The notes under the pieces: model-generated | The model's input: the letters and a program-made list of their open reading frames with translations, nothing else | Database searches by the model: none | What the model was told of the DNA's origin: nothing | Source of the DNA: Linanthus parryae | Taxonomy: Eukaryota; Streptophyta; Magnoliopsida; Ericales; Polemoniaceae | DNA: 64,000 nt | Direction of reading: 5' to 3' | NCBI GenBank assembly: GCA_023055425.1 | Contig: JALGPY010000002.1 | Location: forward strand, 121,284,088-121,348,087 | Part shown: positions 46,611 through 57,475 of the stretch, one piece after another | Layout of the letters: each line of letters begins with the position of its first letter | How positions within the stretch are numbered: position 1 is the stretch's first letter | Translations under genes and position numbers: made by a program

Positions 46611-48475
46611 AATTCCCCCACACTTACTCTTGATCGTCCGGAGCAACACTTGCTTCATTCTCCCAATGATTTGCATCTATCATTACTAGCCATGTGACAC
46701 AAACAAATCACACACACGACTATGCAATCTACATGCTCTGTACCATGCAACTCGATTACAATACAATGTAACAAATTAAAAGAACGTCTTTTTTCTTTTG
46801 TGATATTGGGCAACCTCTCTATCCTAAACCGAAAGGCATCAAACCCTTACTAGCTCAATTTGAAATTTCACAACCAATAGCAAGAAATGATATATGGTGA
46901 TCCTAAGCGCAAACTCACTAAGTTGTCCCCAAAAAATCCACCAAATATATCCAAGACACGACTCGTCTTTTAACTCGAAGCGTCTAGGCATCTCAAGCTC
47001 TAAATGATCTTTCTTTGCCAAGTCATTTGAGGTTTTCAGACCCTCTTAGCTGTTATTGCTTTGAATGCAAGTTGTCCCATTTCTGGGAGATGCAAATCTT
47101 GTGTTCTATGGCTTGACTTTAGTTTCTCTCTTAAGCTCTACGTTGGATTGAATCCAAATTCCATGCGCGAACGGGGGAACGTTAGGCTACCGTATCTAGT
47201 TCAAGAGAGGATATTTATTTCTTTTTTTTCATTCTCTTCATTTTAGTTTCAGCCGTGGAGTTAAGGCAACTAAGTGTGGGCTTTTTAGGACTTTCTCTTA
47301 GAACCACCGTAAGGGATGGTGGTGCACGCTCCCCAAATTCGCTTAGGCCGAACACTCGTACCACATAGAACCGACTCTACATGAAGGTCCACCCCAGATT
47401 CTAAGAGTACAAAATTTTCCACCGTAAACGGAATAATCAATCACTTAGAGACTCAATTCTCCTAGCACAATGAAGGAGTCAAAAGTATGTCCGCAATCCA
47501 CCTTCTCCTTCCCTGAATAACCGGGACATCCCTTCGCGAGACTCACGCACAAGATACTAAAATTAGGGTATCCTTACCACGGTGCTTCCTACTCTAAGGA
47601 GCTCATTCACTGGATTCTCTTCGGTTTCTAGGTCTTAAGTTGCCGTTTCTCAATTTTTTTTTTGAATTTTTAGGATTTTTTTTTGAACTTTTAGTTTTCT
47701 TTATTTTTTTCTAGACTCTATATGAAACTGGCCAACTCGACTATACACAACATTTGGGTAGGGTGACTCAGTAAGTAAAAGTGCATACAAAATGCATAAT
47801 TTAAACTAATCTACCACAATATGACAATATAATACAAACACGACAATACTCACAATACGAACATAAATTACATGTATTGAGGCGATGCAAACAAGACATG
47901 GCTAGCAAACGTAGCCCCCCCCCCCCCACACACACACTTGAGATAATCATTGTCCTCAATGAATTTAGAGACTACCCCAAAGGAAACGATCCCCAAGTGT
48001 AAGGAGTGAAGAGTCAAAAATTCAAGTGTTGCAGGGCATTTCAGGCCGAAATGGGGGTATTTCAGGCCGAAATGGTCCCATTTTGGGCCGAAATGGTGGC
48101 AAAACTTTTCTAAGTATTTGGAATTTCGGGCCGAAATGCCCTGGGAACTCACCTCTTTTTTCTGAGCTTTTCTCCAATTTTCGGACTCCGAGGCGCATTC
48201 TACACCTCAAGAAGGGGAATCCAACATCTATGCTTCATCTTGCATTCCCGCACACTCAATTCAAATGTCAAAACTCTCTCTCTCTCTCTCATCTCTCACA
48301 ATCAAATATGGAGAACTGAAAAACACAAACTAAACAAACTAGCAAATATCCTACTCTACATTGGGTTGCCTCCCAAGAAGCACTTAAGATCGAAGGCCCG
48401 ACCCGGTTACCTCAACCGGCAAGGATAGTGGATGATACTTTAACTCTCCACTTCTTCTTCTTCCACAATCTTTTC
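46611..48475. other. PPT and non-coding 3' region of the non-autonomous Athila-like element
   Basis: PPT AGTGTGGGGGAATT (minus) abuts the LTR. The rest has no coding content: poly-C/CA run near 47917-47937, a second PPT-like word there, the palindrome array 48037-48140 and the hairpin 48361-48376. The part 46611-47160 is homologous, on the opposite strand, to 61276-61818. Confidence 0.75.
48037..48140. repeat. Palindrome array of the non-autonomous Athila-like element (CATTTC-GG-GAAATG units)
   Basis: Four units of the form CATTTC(A)GGCCGAAATG or close variants (48037, about 48059, 48079 and 48122), three before and one after the spacer TTTTCTAAGTA (48107-48117). The same anchor and order are seen in the Athila at 16106-30104, but with a different core. 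Confidence 0.88.
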
Positions 48476-49585
48476 TCAATAAGCTTTTTTCTCACGAAGT
48501 GCACCCATGTACAAAGAAGATGGTGAACGATTGTAGAAGCCGACTCTTTTCATCTTGCAATTGATTCTCTTGATCAACTTCCACAAAGAGCCACTGGGAT
48601 CAAATGAATATGTGGCCATGAAATCATCCCAGTAGTACTCCTTCGGTGCTTGATGCTCTTCAGTCAACGCATGCATTTCATCCACACCCCCACACTTGAA
48701 GATTTCTAACTCCTTGACTATGGCATATAGATTCTCAATAGGATAGAAAATAGAACAATAAGTTGGAAGTTTCCCATCATGTTCTTCCCCAAGATACTCT
48801 CTATACACAAGTATTTACAACTCATCGCAGACTTGATTTATTTGAGATATGGAAAATTCTTCAAAAATATGAGTAGGGGCTTTTACCTTAATAGGAATGG
48901 GCACAAGTGCTTGACCCACTTCATCATCAGCACACCACAAGCTCCCAATGTAGGTGTCAACCCAATCATGCCAAGGATGTGAGATCTCCTGAGGCTTTGC
49001 CTCGTAATACAAAAGATCCTCCCATCTCAAACACACAGGTCCACCCCAATCTGAATCAGAGTCTGAGTCATCATATTTGGAAAAGTCCACAACTGGCTCA
49101 TGAACATTTCACTCTTCACTCAGCTCATGTACCTCTTCTTCCACAATAGCAGATTGCGATGCAGATTCTCGTTCTTGCTCCATCCTAGCTATCAGTTTCC
49201 TTTGCATATCTTGGACAGCTAGTAGCCAATGAGGTTCATCTAAGTCATCTTGTGATGGTGACCAGAGAGGCTCAATTAGGTGCTCAATGTCATGTGACAA
49301 GGGCTCCTCTTGTGGCTCTGGTGTATTCAAGGACATTCTTGTGACACGCGCTTGGATCTCCTCCATAATTTTACACAAGTCTGCCATACTGGCTTGTGAG
49401 TTCTCTTGGTGGTGCTGAAGCAGGGGTTGATCAAATATGCATGCGTCTTCATACTTGTGATCCTTCTTGCATTTGTAGCAACCTATCATTGAGCACGATT
49501 CATCTGTGTGCCAAACTCTTCATTTAGACCAGTAGTAGTGGTAATCAAAGATCCCCTCATAATCATCGTTGCTCCACATGCTCAT
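48476..49585 (-). pseudogene. Unrecognised frame of the non-autonomous Athila-like element (about 369 codons, three stops)
   Basis: One frame from ATG 49585 (MSMWSNDDYEGIFDYHYYWS) to a stop at 48476, interrupted only by TGA 49520-49522, TGA 49109-49111 and TAA 48815-48817, with no frameshift. It contains CYKCKKDHKYEDAC (a Cys/His pattern near 49480), long acidic stretches (EPQEEPLSHDIEHLIEPLW, DDSDSDSDW), many Trp, and a basic C-terminus with MKRVGFYNRSPSSLYMGALR. I recognise no domain. Two stops look like Trp-to-TGA and one like Gln-to-TAA, so it was open until recently. It takes the place of gag-pol. Confidence 0.72.
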
Positions 49586-49718
49586 TACGCCTCCTTCTTC
49601 TTGCGTTCCTGAGAAAACAAAATCACAAGATACCCGTGAAGCACAGAGATAGAAACAAATAAAAACAAACTAAAATAAAAGTACTCTAAACTAACTCCTA
49701 ACTAAATAATCTACCGTT

Positions 49719-49737
49719 GTCCCCGGCAGCGGCGCCA
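49719..49737 (-). other. Athila-type primer-binding site
   Basis: TGGCGCCGCTGCCGGGGAC on the minus strand, six bases after the 5' LTR. One base differs from the PBS at 28549-28567. Confidence 0.9.
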
Positions 49738-49743
49738 AAAACT

Positions 49744-51229
49744 TGACACGTTTTCTTACGTGTACACGCACGTGCACGGTCGAAGTAATAAAGATTGAGT
49801 ATTAAAACTCAGGTTTTCGAACCCACAGGGACTGTCTTGAGATTATATAGATAATAGATTAACCTAGAGTACAGTAACATGAGGAAAGATTGATATAAGA
49901 GGTTGTCTCCCTCAATCAAGCGACTGAATTTCAAATAACAAACTAATCTAATATTTTTGTATTTTTCTGATAATATGGAAAACAACTAGGTGATCTATGG
50001 ATCCCCCCAAGTTTTAGACATTTCCGGATAATGTGTTGAAACATGCTACCATCTAATTAGTTGTTTCGGGTAATAGCATGACAATCTCCTCTCTGTCTCA
50101 TGTCTTTCTACCTATCAATCGACTACGTGTCCTGTCGGTCCACCGATGTCTACCGATATGGTTCTAACCGCCTAACGTTAAGCCGATCACTGGGTCCTAT
50201 CGGTCCACCAATGCCCAGCGCTACACAATCAAATCTACCCTCACACGACTAGTCGTGTCCTCTCACCTCCCAGTCTTATGATTGGGGACTAATTTCTTGT
50301 TCTCGTTCGTATTCGGGTAAAGTCTCTCTCGAGCACCCACCTAGAAAGCTAGCGTAACCGGTTTGCAACTCCTTTTAGGCTAAGAATTAAGTTTAGAACA
50401 ATCAATCCAACTAACAAAAAAATAATCTTTAAGCTACGATTCAACTAATCTATTGATTCATCTTCCTAAAGTTGTTCTTGTTACCTAAGACGTGTCAATA
50501 GCCATAGTGATCAAGATGTACGATATACAAAGAAGAACAATACAATTAAGATAATCTAAACATGAATCAAATACTTAATCCAAAAAAGTCTAGTGCATAA
50601 ACCCTAGATTCATCTCCGTAGAAAAAAATCTAGCTACACATAGAGCAAACAAACAACAAGAGTTTCTCCATACAATTGATGAAAAGAGAAGAGAAAGAAA
50701 TCAAACGGTGAAATCGCCAAGCTCTGACGAATCCGTGCAATCCCCAAGCTCCAAGATGCTCTCCAATGGCGTCCCGTGTGTTTATGTTCTGCCTCCTAGG
50801 TCTTCTCCCCGTTTTTTACCAGATGGGGACGAGTTTTAATTTTATTTTGCCGAAATTGCATTTCATCCCCTCCAGTTTGTAAGTCCCGGACAGAATTGTA
50901 AGCTGATCTTACGCCAGCCATAACTCTCTCATCCGGACTCGTCTTTGGGCCAACCATATATCTATGGAAATACCTGGATGTCTACTTTCCATTGGCGCAA
51001 GCCTATCTAAAAAATTCATTGTAGATTTTCATAAGCATTGAAAAGAGTGCAGGCTGGTCATTCTAGCTCCTCCAACTTGGCTTCCCTTGACTCCACTTGA
51101 TCTCCCAGCTTTTCCGAAGTTCGTTTCATGCCTCCTATAAACCGATTAGTATCCTTTCCTTTATATAAAACAGCAAACATACCAAGCTATATATACAAGT
51201 TATTATATAGCTCCAAAAAGGCCGTATCA
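49744..51229 (-). repeat. 5' LTR of the non-autonomous Athila-like element
   Basis: Starts TGACACG and ends GGCCGTATCA. Pairs with 45020-46610; it is about 100 bp shorter because of a deletion near its end. Confidence 0.9.
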
Positions 51230-51235
51230 GGATTC

Positions 51236-52676
51236 TGTTGGAATATATGCCCTAGAGGCAATCTTATTTTGGTATGAACATTACTTATGGATAGAATATT
51301 CATTGTATTATTTATGCAAATATTTAATATAAAGAATTCTTAGATTGAAAATGTGTTATTTATCTTAAATATCCCTAGTCGATTATATTGATTAACATGG
51401 CTATCAACTATATACTAGTATGGGGTTAGATTGATATGGATATATCACAATCCAGCACATGGGTATGCATTAGGGGTAATGTCGTACTGGATTGACTCAC
51501 TTACGAGAAGGCTACATACAAGTTATGTAAATTCACAGGCGCTTCTCGTAGTGACAACGATATTGTCATCCTTAGACTTGAATTCACTAGATCCTCTAGT
51601 TGTGGAGTATTGTGTTTTTATAGCCTCAAATGCTACACCGTAACTGGGTAGCAATAAATGTGCCTATCAGACACAATAGGAAGCAAGATTAGAGATGGTA
51701 GTGGTGTAGATAGAATTTTTCCCTCACACATAACGGGAGAAAATATCTGCGGCCACTCGAGGGTTAGTGCTTGTAGAATGTCTTGCCAGACTCATATAAA
51801 TCAATATATGGATATTGATGTTATATGCATGGATAAGACTATTCCCAGGATCGAGAAACTGTGAATGGGATATACGAGTGTGACTTGAAATGTCTCGTGT
51901 CCAATCCGGATATGGAGACAAAGGAATGAGACAATACTTGCAAAAGGTTTGTCAAATTAATGACTATCTCTATTAGTTGGGTAGCATGGATGTCTTGCTA
52001 GAGCCCGCTCCATGTTTGTAATTGTTACTACCAACTAAGTAGAAACCTATGGGGTCACACACCATAAGAATTAAAGTAGATTTATGAATTAATTAATATG
52101 ATTAATTAATTAGAATGATCAATACACAAATATTTGCAAACTTAGTATGACTAATTTTCAATTTGGACTAATCCGTGTATGGACATGATTAGCATATGGG
52201 CCTTTATACAGTTAACAAGGAAATGTTGGACTATATAAAGGACACTCCTAGCATATTTTCTCAACTAATTCTCATAAAACATTGAATTAGAGTAAATCAA
52301 GGAGATAGAGCAAGAATAGAGAGGGCCGAACCAACCCCCCCCCCCCCCCCCCCCCGTCCTCCCATCTAATTGTCGTCGGCCTCAAGGAGTCACGCGGGCC
52401 CCCCTTGGTTGTTTCGTTGCGTGATCTTCTTCTTCCTCCTTCCAACCCGTTGCTAGCACAAGGCGTGGGAGGATCCTAGCAATTGATCTTAGGTGTGGAA
52501 TTGCCAAAGAGACGAGGACAACATTCTACATTGGAAGTCATCAAAGGAGACAAACAAGGTGACTATGTTAAATCCTTTACTATCGTTACAATTTCTCGAC
52601 TTGTGATCCTTGCATGGGTCTTATGCGGATGATTAATTGTTTATTTCTATTGCGTAATCTGTTACAAAACCCTACA
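51236..52676 (+). repeat. Angela-like 3' LTR
   Basis: Starts TGTTGGAATATATGCCC and ends AAACCCTACA. TATA box CTATATAAAGG at 52231-52241. A run of about 19 C at 52337-52355 is not present in the 5' LTR, which has six C at that place. Confidence 0.92.
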
Positions 52677-53164
52677 CTGTGCTTGTCAATCTCTCTATCT
52701 CTCTCTCTCTTAGTATGTTCTTATCTGTCAATTTGAATTTCAGACTATATGGGGAGCTTCAATATAAATCCCTAAAAATCTTTTAGTAGATCTTTGACTC
52801 TCAACAACTTGCTTCCAACGGCTAGCTGCTTGATTTTCTCAATTGATTTTGATATGATCTTCAATCTGTAGGCCTAAGGTAATTCCAGACAAATATCCAT
52901 AACAGTAGGACTAATATGCAGATTTGGATTTCCTATTCTATAAACCAGCAAATAAGGAATATTCTGCAATACAGAGTTAGCTACCAGTCCTTGCAAACAG
53001 CTTAGACAAATGATAAGATCAAAACATGTACACACAATTAGTTTGTCTTTCATCACGTAATATAGCATGATCAAGTTTATGCTGTGAAGTTTTCAAGGAT
53101 TTGGATCCAGTTTCAAAAACAACCTCGAACTTACAAACGGTAATATATTTCCTCTAAAACTGCA
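52677..53164. other. Unassigned sequence between Angela-like LTR and CACTA fragment
   Basis: No coding content. A short TCTC-rich run (52688-52711) follows the LTR. It might be the rest of the SIRE 5' LTR that ends at 35837, but I see no proof. Confidence 0.4.
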
Positions 53165-53740
53165 TCTGCTATGCAATGGTATGCTGATGAACGAGTGGAC
53201 GATGGAGTGTTACGACATCCAGAAGATTCAATGGCTTGGAATTTTTTGATATGGAGCACCCCAGATTTGCCGAAGATAGTCGAAATGTCTGACTTGGCTT
53301 AGCAGCAGATAGTATTTATCCATTTCAAATAATGAGCATTGCACATAGTACACGGCCCATTGTGCTAATGTTTTTCAATTTAAAACCTATTTTATGCTTG
53401 AAACAACCATTCTTTATATTGTCGACATTGGTGGATGGTCCACGTGCACCAGGTAATGGTATTGATATTTATATGCCACCATTGATTGAGGAATTGAAAG
53501 AAATGTGGTCAAACGGTGTTCATACTTTTGATGCTTCCAGAAATTAAATGTTCAAAATGCGTGTTGCTCTCATGTGGAAAATAAATGATTTTCCATCATA
53601 TGAAAACTTATCTAGTTGGAGCACAAAAGTAGCACCAGCCTCTGCATTTGGGCAGAGAACTCTCCAAGGGATATTTTCTACCACTCTATCCAACTTCCCC
53701 CTTTATCAAATCATTAATTATGTTGTTGCACGAAGTTAAA
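53165..53740 (+). pseudogene. CACTA (En/Spm) tnp2-type transposase fragment
   Basis: Consecutive tnp2 blocks are readable over two frames: MQWYADERVDDGVLRHPEDSMAW, RFAEDSRNV-stop-LGLAAD, then MSIAHSTRPIVLM, LCLKQPFFILSTLVDGPRAPGNGID, PLIEELKEMWSNGVHTFDAS and RVALMWKINDFPSYENLSSWSTK (to about 53630). These are the usual conserved lines of plant CACTA transposase. Stops and a frameshift near 53265 break it, and both ends are missing. After WSTK the similarity stops, and 53640-53740 is unassigned. Confidence 0.85.
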
Positions 53741-55713
53741 TTACAGCCTTTAAGCTCAATATCAGTCATATATCACTAAGCTGCATAAAATTATGAACGT
53801 TCTGAATTCTACTTTGTGTAGTTGGGTTACCTCCTTGCTTTTCATGATTCTATAAAAGGTCATTAAAATCACCAAGCAAACCCATGGAATATTTGAGTTG
53901 CTATTGATAGCAGAGAGCTGATCCAAAAAAGCCTTCTATCTTGAGTAGCAGGACAACAATAAAAAAGGTTAACATCCAACATACATTTCCTCCATTGTCA
54001 AACATTAACAGATCAACCAAATTCTGGTTGCTTTTGTTAATTGAGAAGATAACATCATCATTCCATAACAGAAGGATGCCTCCAGCTTTTCTCTCATTGT
54101 TTACACACCACTTATTAGAGAAACCTAAACTCCTCTGTATCCAACCTGTTTTTTGAAGCACCGTTTTCGTTTCTAAAACAAAAACTAGATGAGGTTGAAC
54201 CAGAAAATTAATAACCTTTAGGTGTCAAACTCTCAGGTCACTCTCTAGCCCCTATAATTTCCAAACAATAGCTCTAATGGCTCACAAAGGTTATGTTTAG
54301 GTTCAGACATTTGCCCAAAATTTAGCATCACCTCCGCATAAGAACTAGGAGTGTTAATTTCAGCTAGAGAAGGATGCATACGCTGAAATAAGCAGTCTTG
54401 TTGATTGAATTGCTTCTTTTTGCCTTTTGATTTTATGTTCTTCTGTTCCTTTTAGACTGCTACAATATAATTGGTGTTGCTTCTCACTTCCTGCTGTTAC
54501 TCCTCAAATTTCTTCTCAATTTGAACCGCAACCATCATAGATTCTGGATTCGTTTTTGTTCTTCTTGATGTTTAGCATTGTCTTCGTTCTTCTTACTCTT
54601 CAAATTAAACATGTGTTTAGAAACTGTCTCTAATTGGACGTCCACAAAAGGGTTTGGACAAACCAAATTTTCTTCCTCCAATACATCTTTTCCACGTATG
54701 AAAGGGGTGCGAGTTGTCCAGTCAACGTAGTTTTGACTCATTTCTTGTTGTTTCTAAGCAGAATTTGTAGTGACCTTAGTGTGAATGGGCTTGAGGCGTA
54801 AAGACTCCTGTTCTAGCCCATCACAGCTGGATATCCATGTGGGCATAGTCTTGTTCAAGTTGGGCCTTTGTTTAGCCACTGGGCTTTCAGGTGGCTCCTC
54901 AACCCATATTGATCAATAAGCCTTTTTAAATTAGGGCATAAAGGAATTACACTTTTACCCATCCCCTTCTTGTTATATTAATATCTGGTAGGGGTTTCAA
55001 TATAGTACTATGTATTGCTGTCATTCGTGGTCTGCGATTTGTAAGACTGGTTGTTGGCAACGGTGCAGTAGTACCGCTGCTACCTTCAATCGCCACATTG
55101 TTAGTAGTACTCATATTCGTGCCCGCACAGTTGGGGGAGGGTCGTGCTTATCCATTTTCGACGTGTCCTTCCTCATCGTCGCCAGAATCGCTTGCTCCCG
55201 GAGTTCGTCTTTAACATTGAAGTGGAATATGAGATTTGGCACTAATTTTTATTTGGTTACCATCCCTTGTGACACAAATTTGCACTGCGTTTTCATATGC
55301 CCGATTCGATCACATCTAAAGCAGTAATTACTTAATTTCTCATGCCGAAAGTTTGCCCACCCATCTAGTTCACCTTGTTGTTCGAAGAAGAAGCCATTCG
55401 GCACTGGCTCTTTGATGTTTAGAACAACTCTGATGAGTAAAACTGCTTTTTGGTATACAGCTATGCCTCCATCTCCTTCAACCTCAATGAACTCGTCGAT
55501 CTGGTTACCATAGTGTCCTTATATAAGCACACTATGGTTACATATTCTTTTCAATCGGCTTAGAGAAGCATTCAGGAACCAATCAACGAAGGTCGTTGTG
55601 ACCTCGCCCGTTAACAATCCTCCCCGTCGGCGAAGTGAAAAACAAACCAATTGGGGCAAAAAAATCCACTAGAATCTCATCTATTGGTTTCCAGATTCCC
55701 ATGGTTACAATTT
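53741..55713 (-). pseudogene. L1-type LINE fragment: ORF1 and start of endonuclease
   Basis: Minus strand. ORF1 part: RIDEFIEVEGDGGIAVYQKAVLLIRVVLN (about 55510-55420) and a CCHC knuckle, YCFRCDRIGHMKTQC (about 55335-55290), as in plant L1 ORF1 with DUF4283. Further along, an endonuclease segment reads LGFSNKWCVNNERKAGGILLLWNDDV (54115-54035) and a degenerate GDFNDLL motif lies near 53850. Order ORF1 then endonuclease fits the minus strand. No reverse transcriptase is present; frames are heavily broken. It is truncated on the left next to the CACTA fragment and on the right by the Athila LTR. Confidence 0.82.
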
Positions 55714-57238
55714 TGATTGTTCTAATATATAGCAACTTATCACCCAATAACTTCCCTATCATAGTGTGCTTTTATAATTGAATCAATGCATGATAAATCC
55801 ATATTCAGAGTTATATTCTTATGTGATTCCTTACCGTTTTGCGTTTATGTGATTATATGGGAAAAATGGTGAAAAGATAGCATGTTCGAGTTCTTGTATG
55901 TAAATGTGTAGTCTGGGTGCTTCTCACGTTAATTTGAGCTACTTTTGTCACTCTTGATCATCTGATAAGTTTTCGTGTTGTGGATTTCAGGAATCGGGAG
56001 CTCAAAGAAGTGAATTTGGAGCGGGAGCAAAATTCAGATTTTGTGAGGACTCAAAAGCGTTGCTCGGAGTTGAATACTGGAGAAGAAATGCTCAAGTGGA
56101 TGAAGAAAGGGAAGAAAAGATGTGAAGACAAAGGGACAATCGTACAATTGGCAGATTGCAATTGTATGATTTCAAAGACTTAGCAAAATTTCAAGTTTTA
56201 GCAGAATTCAGTAGTGGAGAATCTTGCAGCCAATCAACGATTGACTGGGCCAATCGTAATTGTATGTACGATTGGCCCAGTCAATCGTACGACTGGAAAA
56301 GTCATGATACGCAGCAATTTTGGCTTTAGACGTAATTTTGAGGAGTCTTGTTATGGAAACATTCTAAAACCTATTTGAACGATTTAAGAGTATTTTCTAG
56401 GGTTCGACCATGTAGGTGTGACATTGTTGGAGCTTTTGAGAAACCTAGGAGCTTGATTTTTCATCGTTTGAATTCTATTTTCCTTATCTTCTTCGTTTTT
56501 CTAGCTTATGTTCATGAAAAACATGGTTAGCATGATTAAAGCTCTGAGTAGCTAATATTCTATCATCGGGATCCCCACCGATAGCTAGGGTTTGCTATGG
56601 ATTGCATGTTTTGATATTATGATTCACTTAATTGATTCATTCTTATCTTGTTATGAATGGTTTATGTTCGTAATCCTATCTCTTTAGCGCTAGATTTAAC
56701 GTTAGAGTTGATCATAATTGATGTTTACGTGGTATCTCCATGAACGTTGGTCGGAAAATTGAATCATTCACCCAGTGTTATCGTTATTTGGTAAGAGTTA
56801 ACTAGGATCATAGAGTAAAAATTTAAATTTAATGCTCTCTTCGGATTGATATGAACTTGGTAACTCAGTTGAATTGAATCTAGGCGTAGATAACTTGTTT
56901 GGTAACTCGACAAGTCACAATTGCTCGATTGACAAGAGAAGCGTATCAGTCTTTTGTAAATCAAGTTACGCGTCCATAGTAATCTTAGTGATCCAAAGAA
57001 GGAATCTTTGTATTTGTCTCTAAATCGTATCTGAACCATCTTTCACGTTGATTTAATCGTGAAATCAGTAATCTAGCAGTTGTTTCAATTCATAATGTAG
57101 CAAAACAAAACCTCAACTATTCGTCCGCACAAGGTTAGAGATTATAATTAATTTACGAAAAGTATCTTAGGATACGACAACCCTACTTTCACTTACTACT
57201 TCACGCTACATCCGTACACTTGCAGTTGGAACGTGTCA
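55714..57238 (+). repeat. Athila 5' LTR (plus-strand copy)
   Basis: The start, TGATTGTTC at about 55714, is estimated from alignment with the 1531-bp LTR; the end, GGAACGTGTCA, is clear. It contains a palindrome cluster (56138-56300), including a perfect 22-bp inverted repeat, and a TATA-like TTTAAG at about 56383. Confidence 0.78.
56138..56300. repeat. Palindrome cluster of the plus-strand Athila LTR (CAATCG/CGATTG units)
   Basis: Before the anchor: ACAATCGTACAATTG and GATTGCAATTG (about 56141-56175). Anchor GACTTAGCAAAATTTCA (about 56177-56193). After it comes a perfect inverted repeat with 22-bp arms at 56237-56258 and 56267-56288 and an 8-base loop (56259-56266), then CGTACGACTGG. Same order as in the young Athila, different core. 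Confidence 0.9.
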
Positions 57239-57244
57239 AGTTTT

Positions 57245-57263
57245 TGGCGCAGTTGCTGGGAAC
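57245..57263 (+). other. Athila primer-binding site (diverged)
   Basis: TGGCGCAGTTGCTGGGAAC, six bases after the LTR, with several changes from the standard Athila PBS. Confidence 0.8.
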
Positions 57264-57475
57264 TTCTGTTAAACTAATTAAAAATCATAACGTTAGGAAT
57301 TTACTTTTTTGTTTATATTCTTTACTCACGTATTGTCGTCGTGTGATAAGTGATTTCAGGTGATTATTTCGGTGCATAAACCGTTTGCGAAACGAGCCTT
57401 TGCAACAACATCTTGAAGACCCATAATTACTTTTACGCACAGACCGTAGAGATCAGAGGAAATCAAATCACAAGG

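Larger units (their letters stand above)
45020..51229 (-). mobile_element. Non-autonomous Athila-like element (6.2 kb) without gag-pol
   Basis: LTRs 45020-46610 and 49744-51229; Athila-type PBS 49719-49737; PPT at 46611-46626. Flanks GGAGA (45015-45019) and GGATT (51230-51234) look like a mutated duplication. The internal region is only 3.1 kb with a single frame, which matches no gag, pol or env motif I know. The LTR, PBS, spacer and PPT sequences resemble the Athila copies elsewhere in the window, so it probably depends on an autonomous relative. Confidence 0.88.
35838..52676 (+). mobile_element. Angela/BARE-like Copia retrotransposon (hosts two later insertions)
   Basis: LTRs at 35838-39452 (split by a solo LTR) and 51236-52676, both starting TGTTGGAAT with the CCTAGAGGCAATC block and ending AAACCCTACA. 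The LTR start, the initiator-Met PBS and the AAGTGGGAGA polypurine tract match the Angela/BARE-1 lineage. The flanking pentamers TGATG and CTGTG do not match, so the duplication is lost or the ends were altered. Gag-pol is full of stops. The LTRs are strongly diverged, so this is an old copy. Confidence 0.88.

Noticed and set aside
47868..48319. Frames with repeated GRNGG and FRPEIPPFRPEM words
   Set aside because: Direct translations of the GGCCGAAATG palindrome array.
52337..52355. Long poly-C run as a functional signal
   Set aside because: It replaces a short C run at the same place in the sister LTR, so replication slippage or sequencing error is the simpler cause.
55010..55327. 105-codon plus-strand frame
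   Set aside because: It is antisense to the LINE ORF1 zinc-knuckle region, which reads sensibly only on the minus strand.
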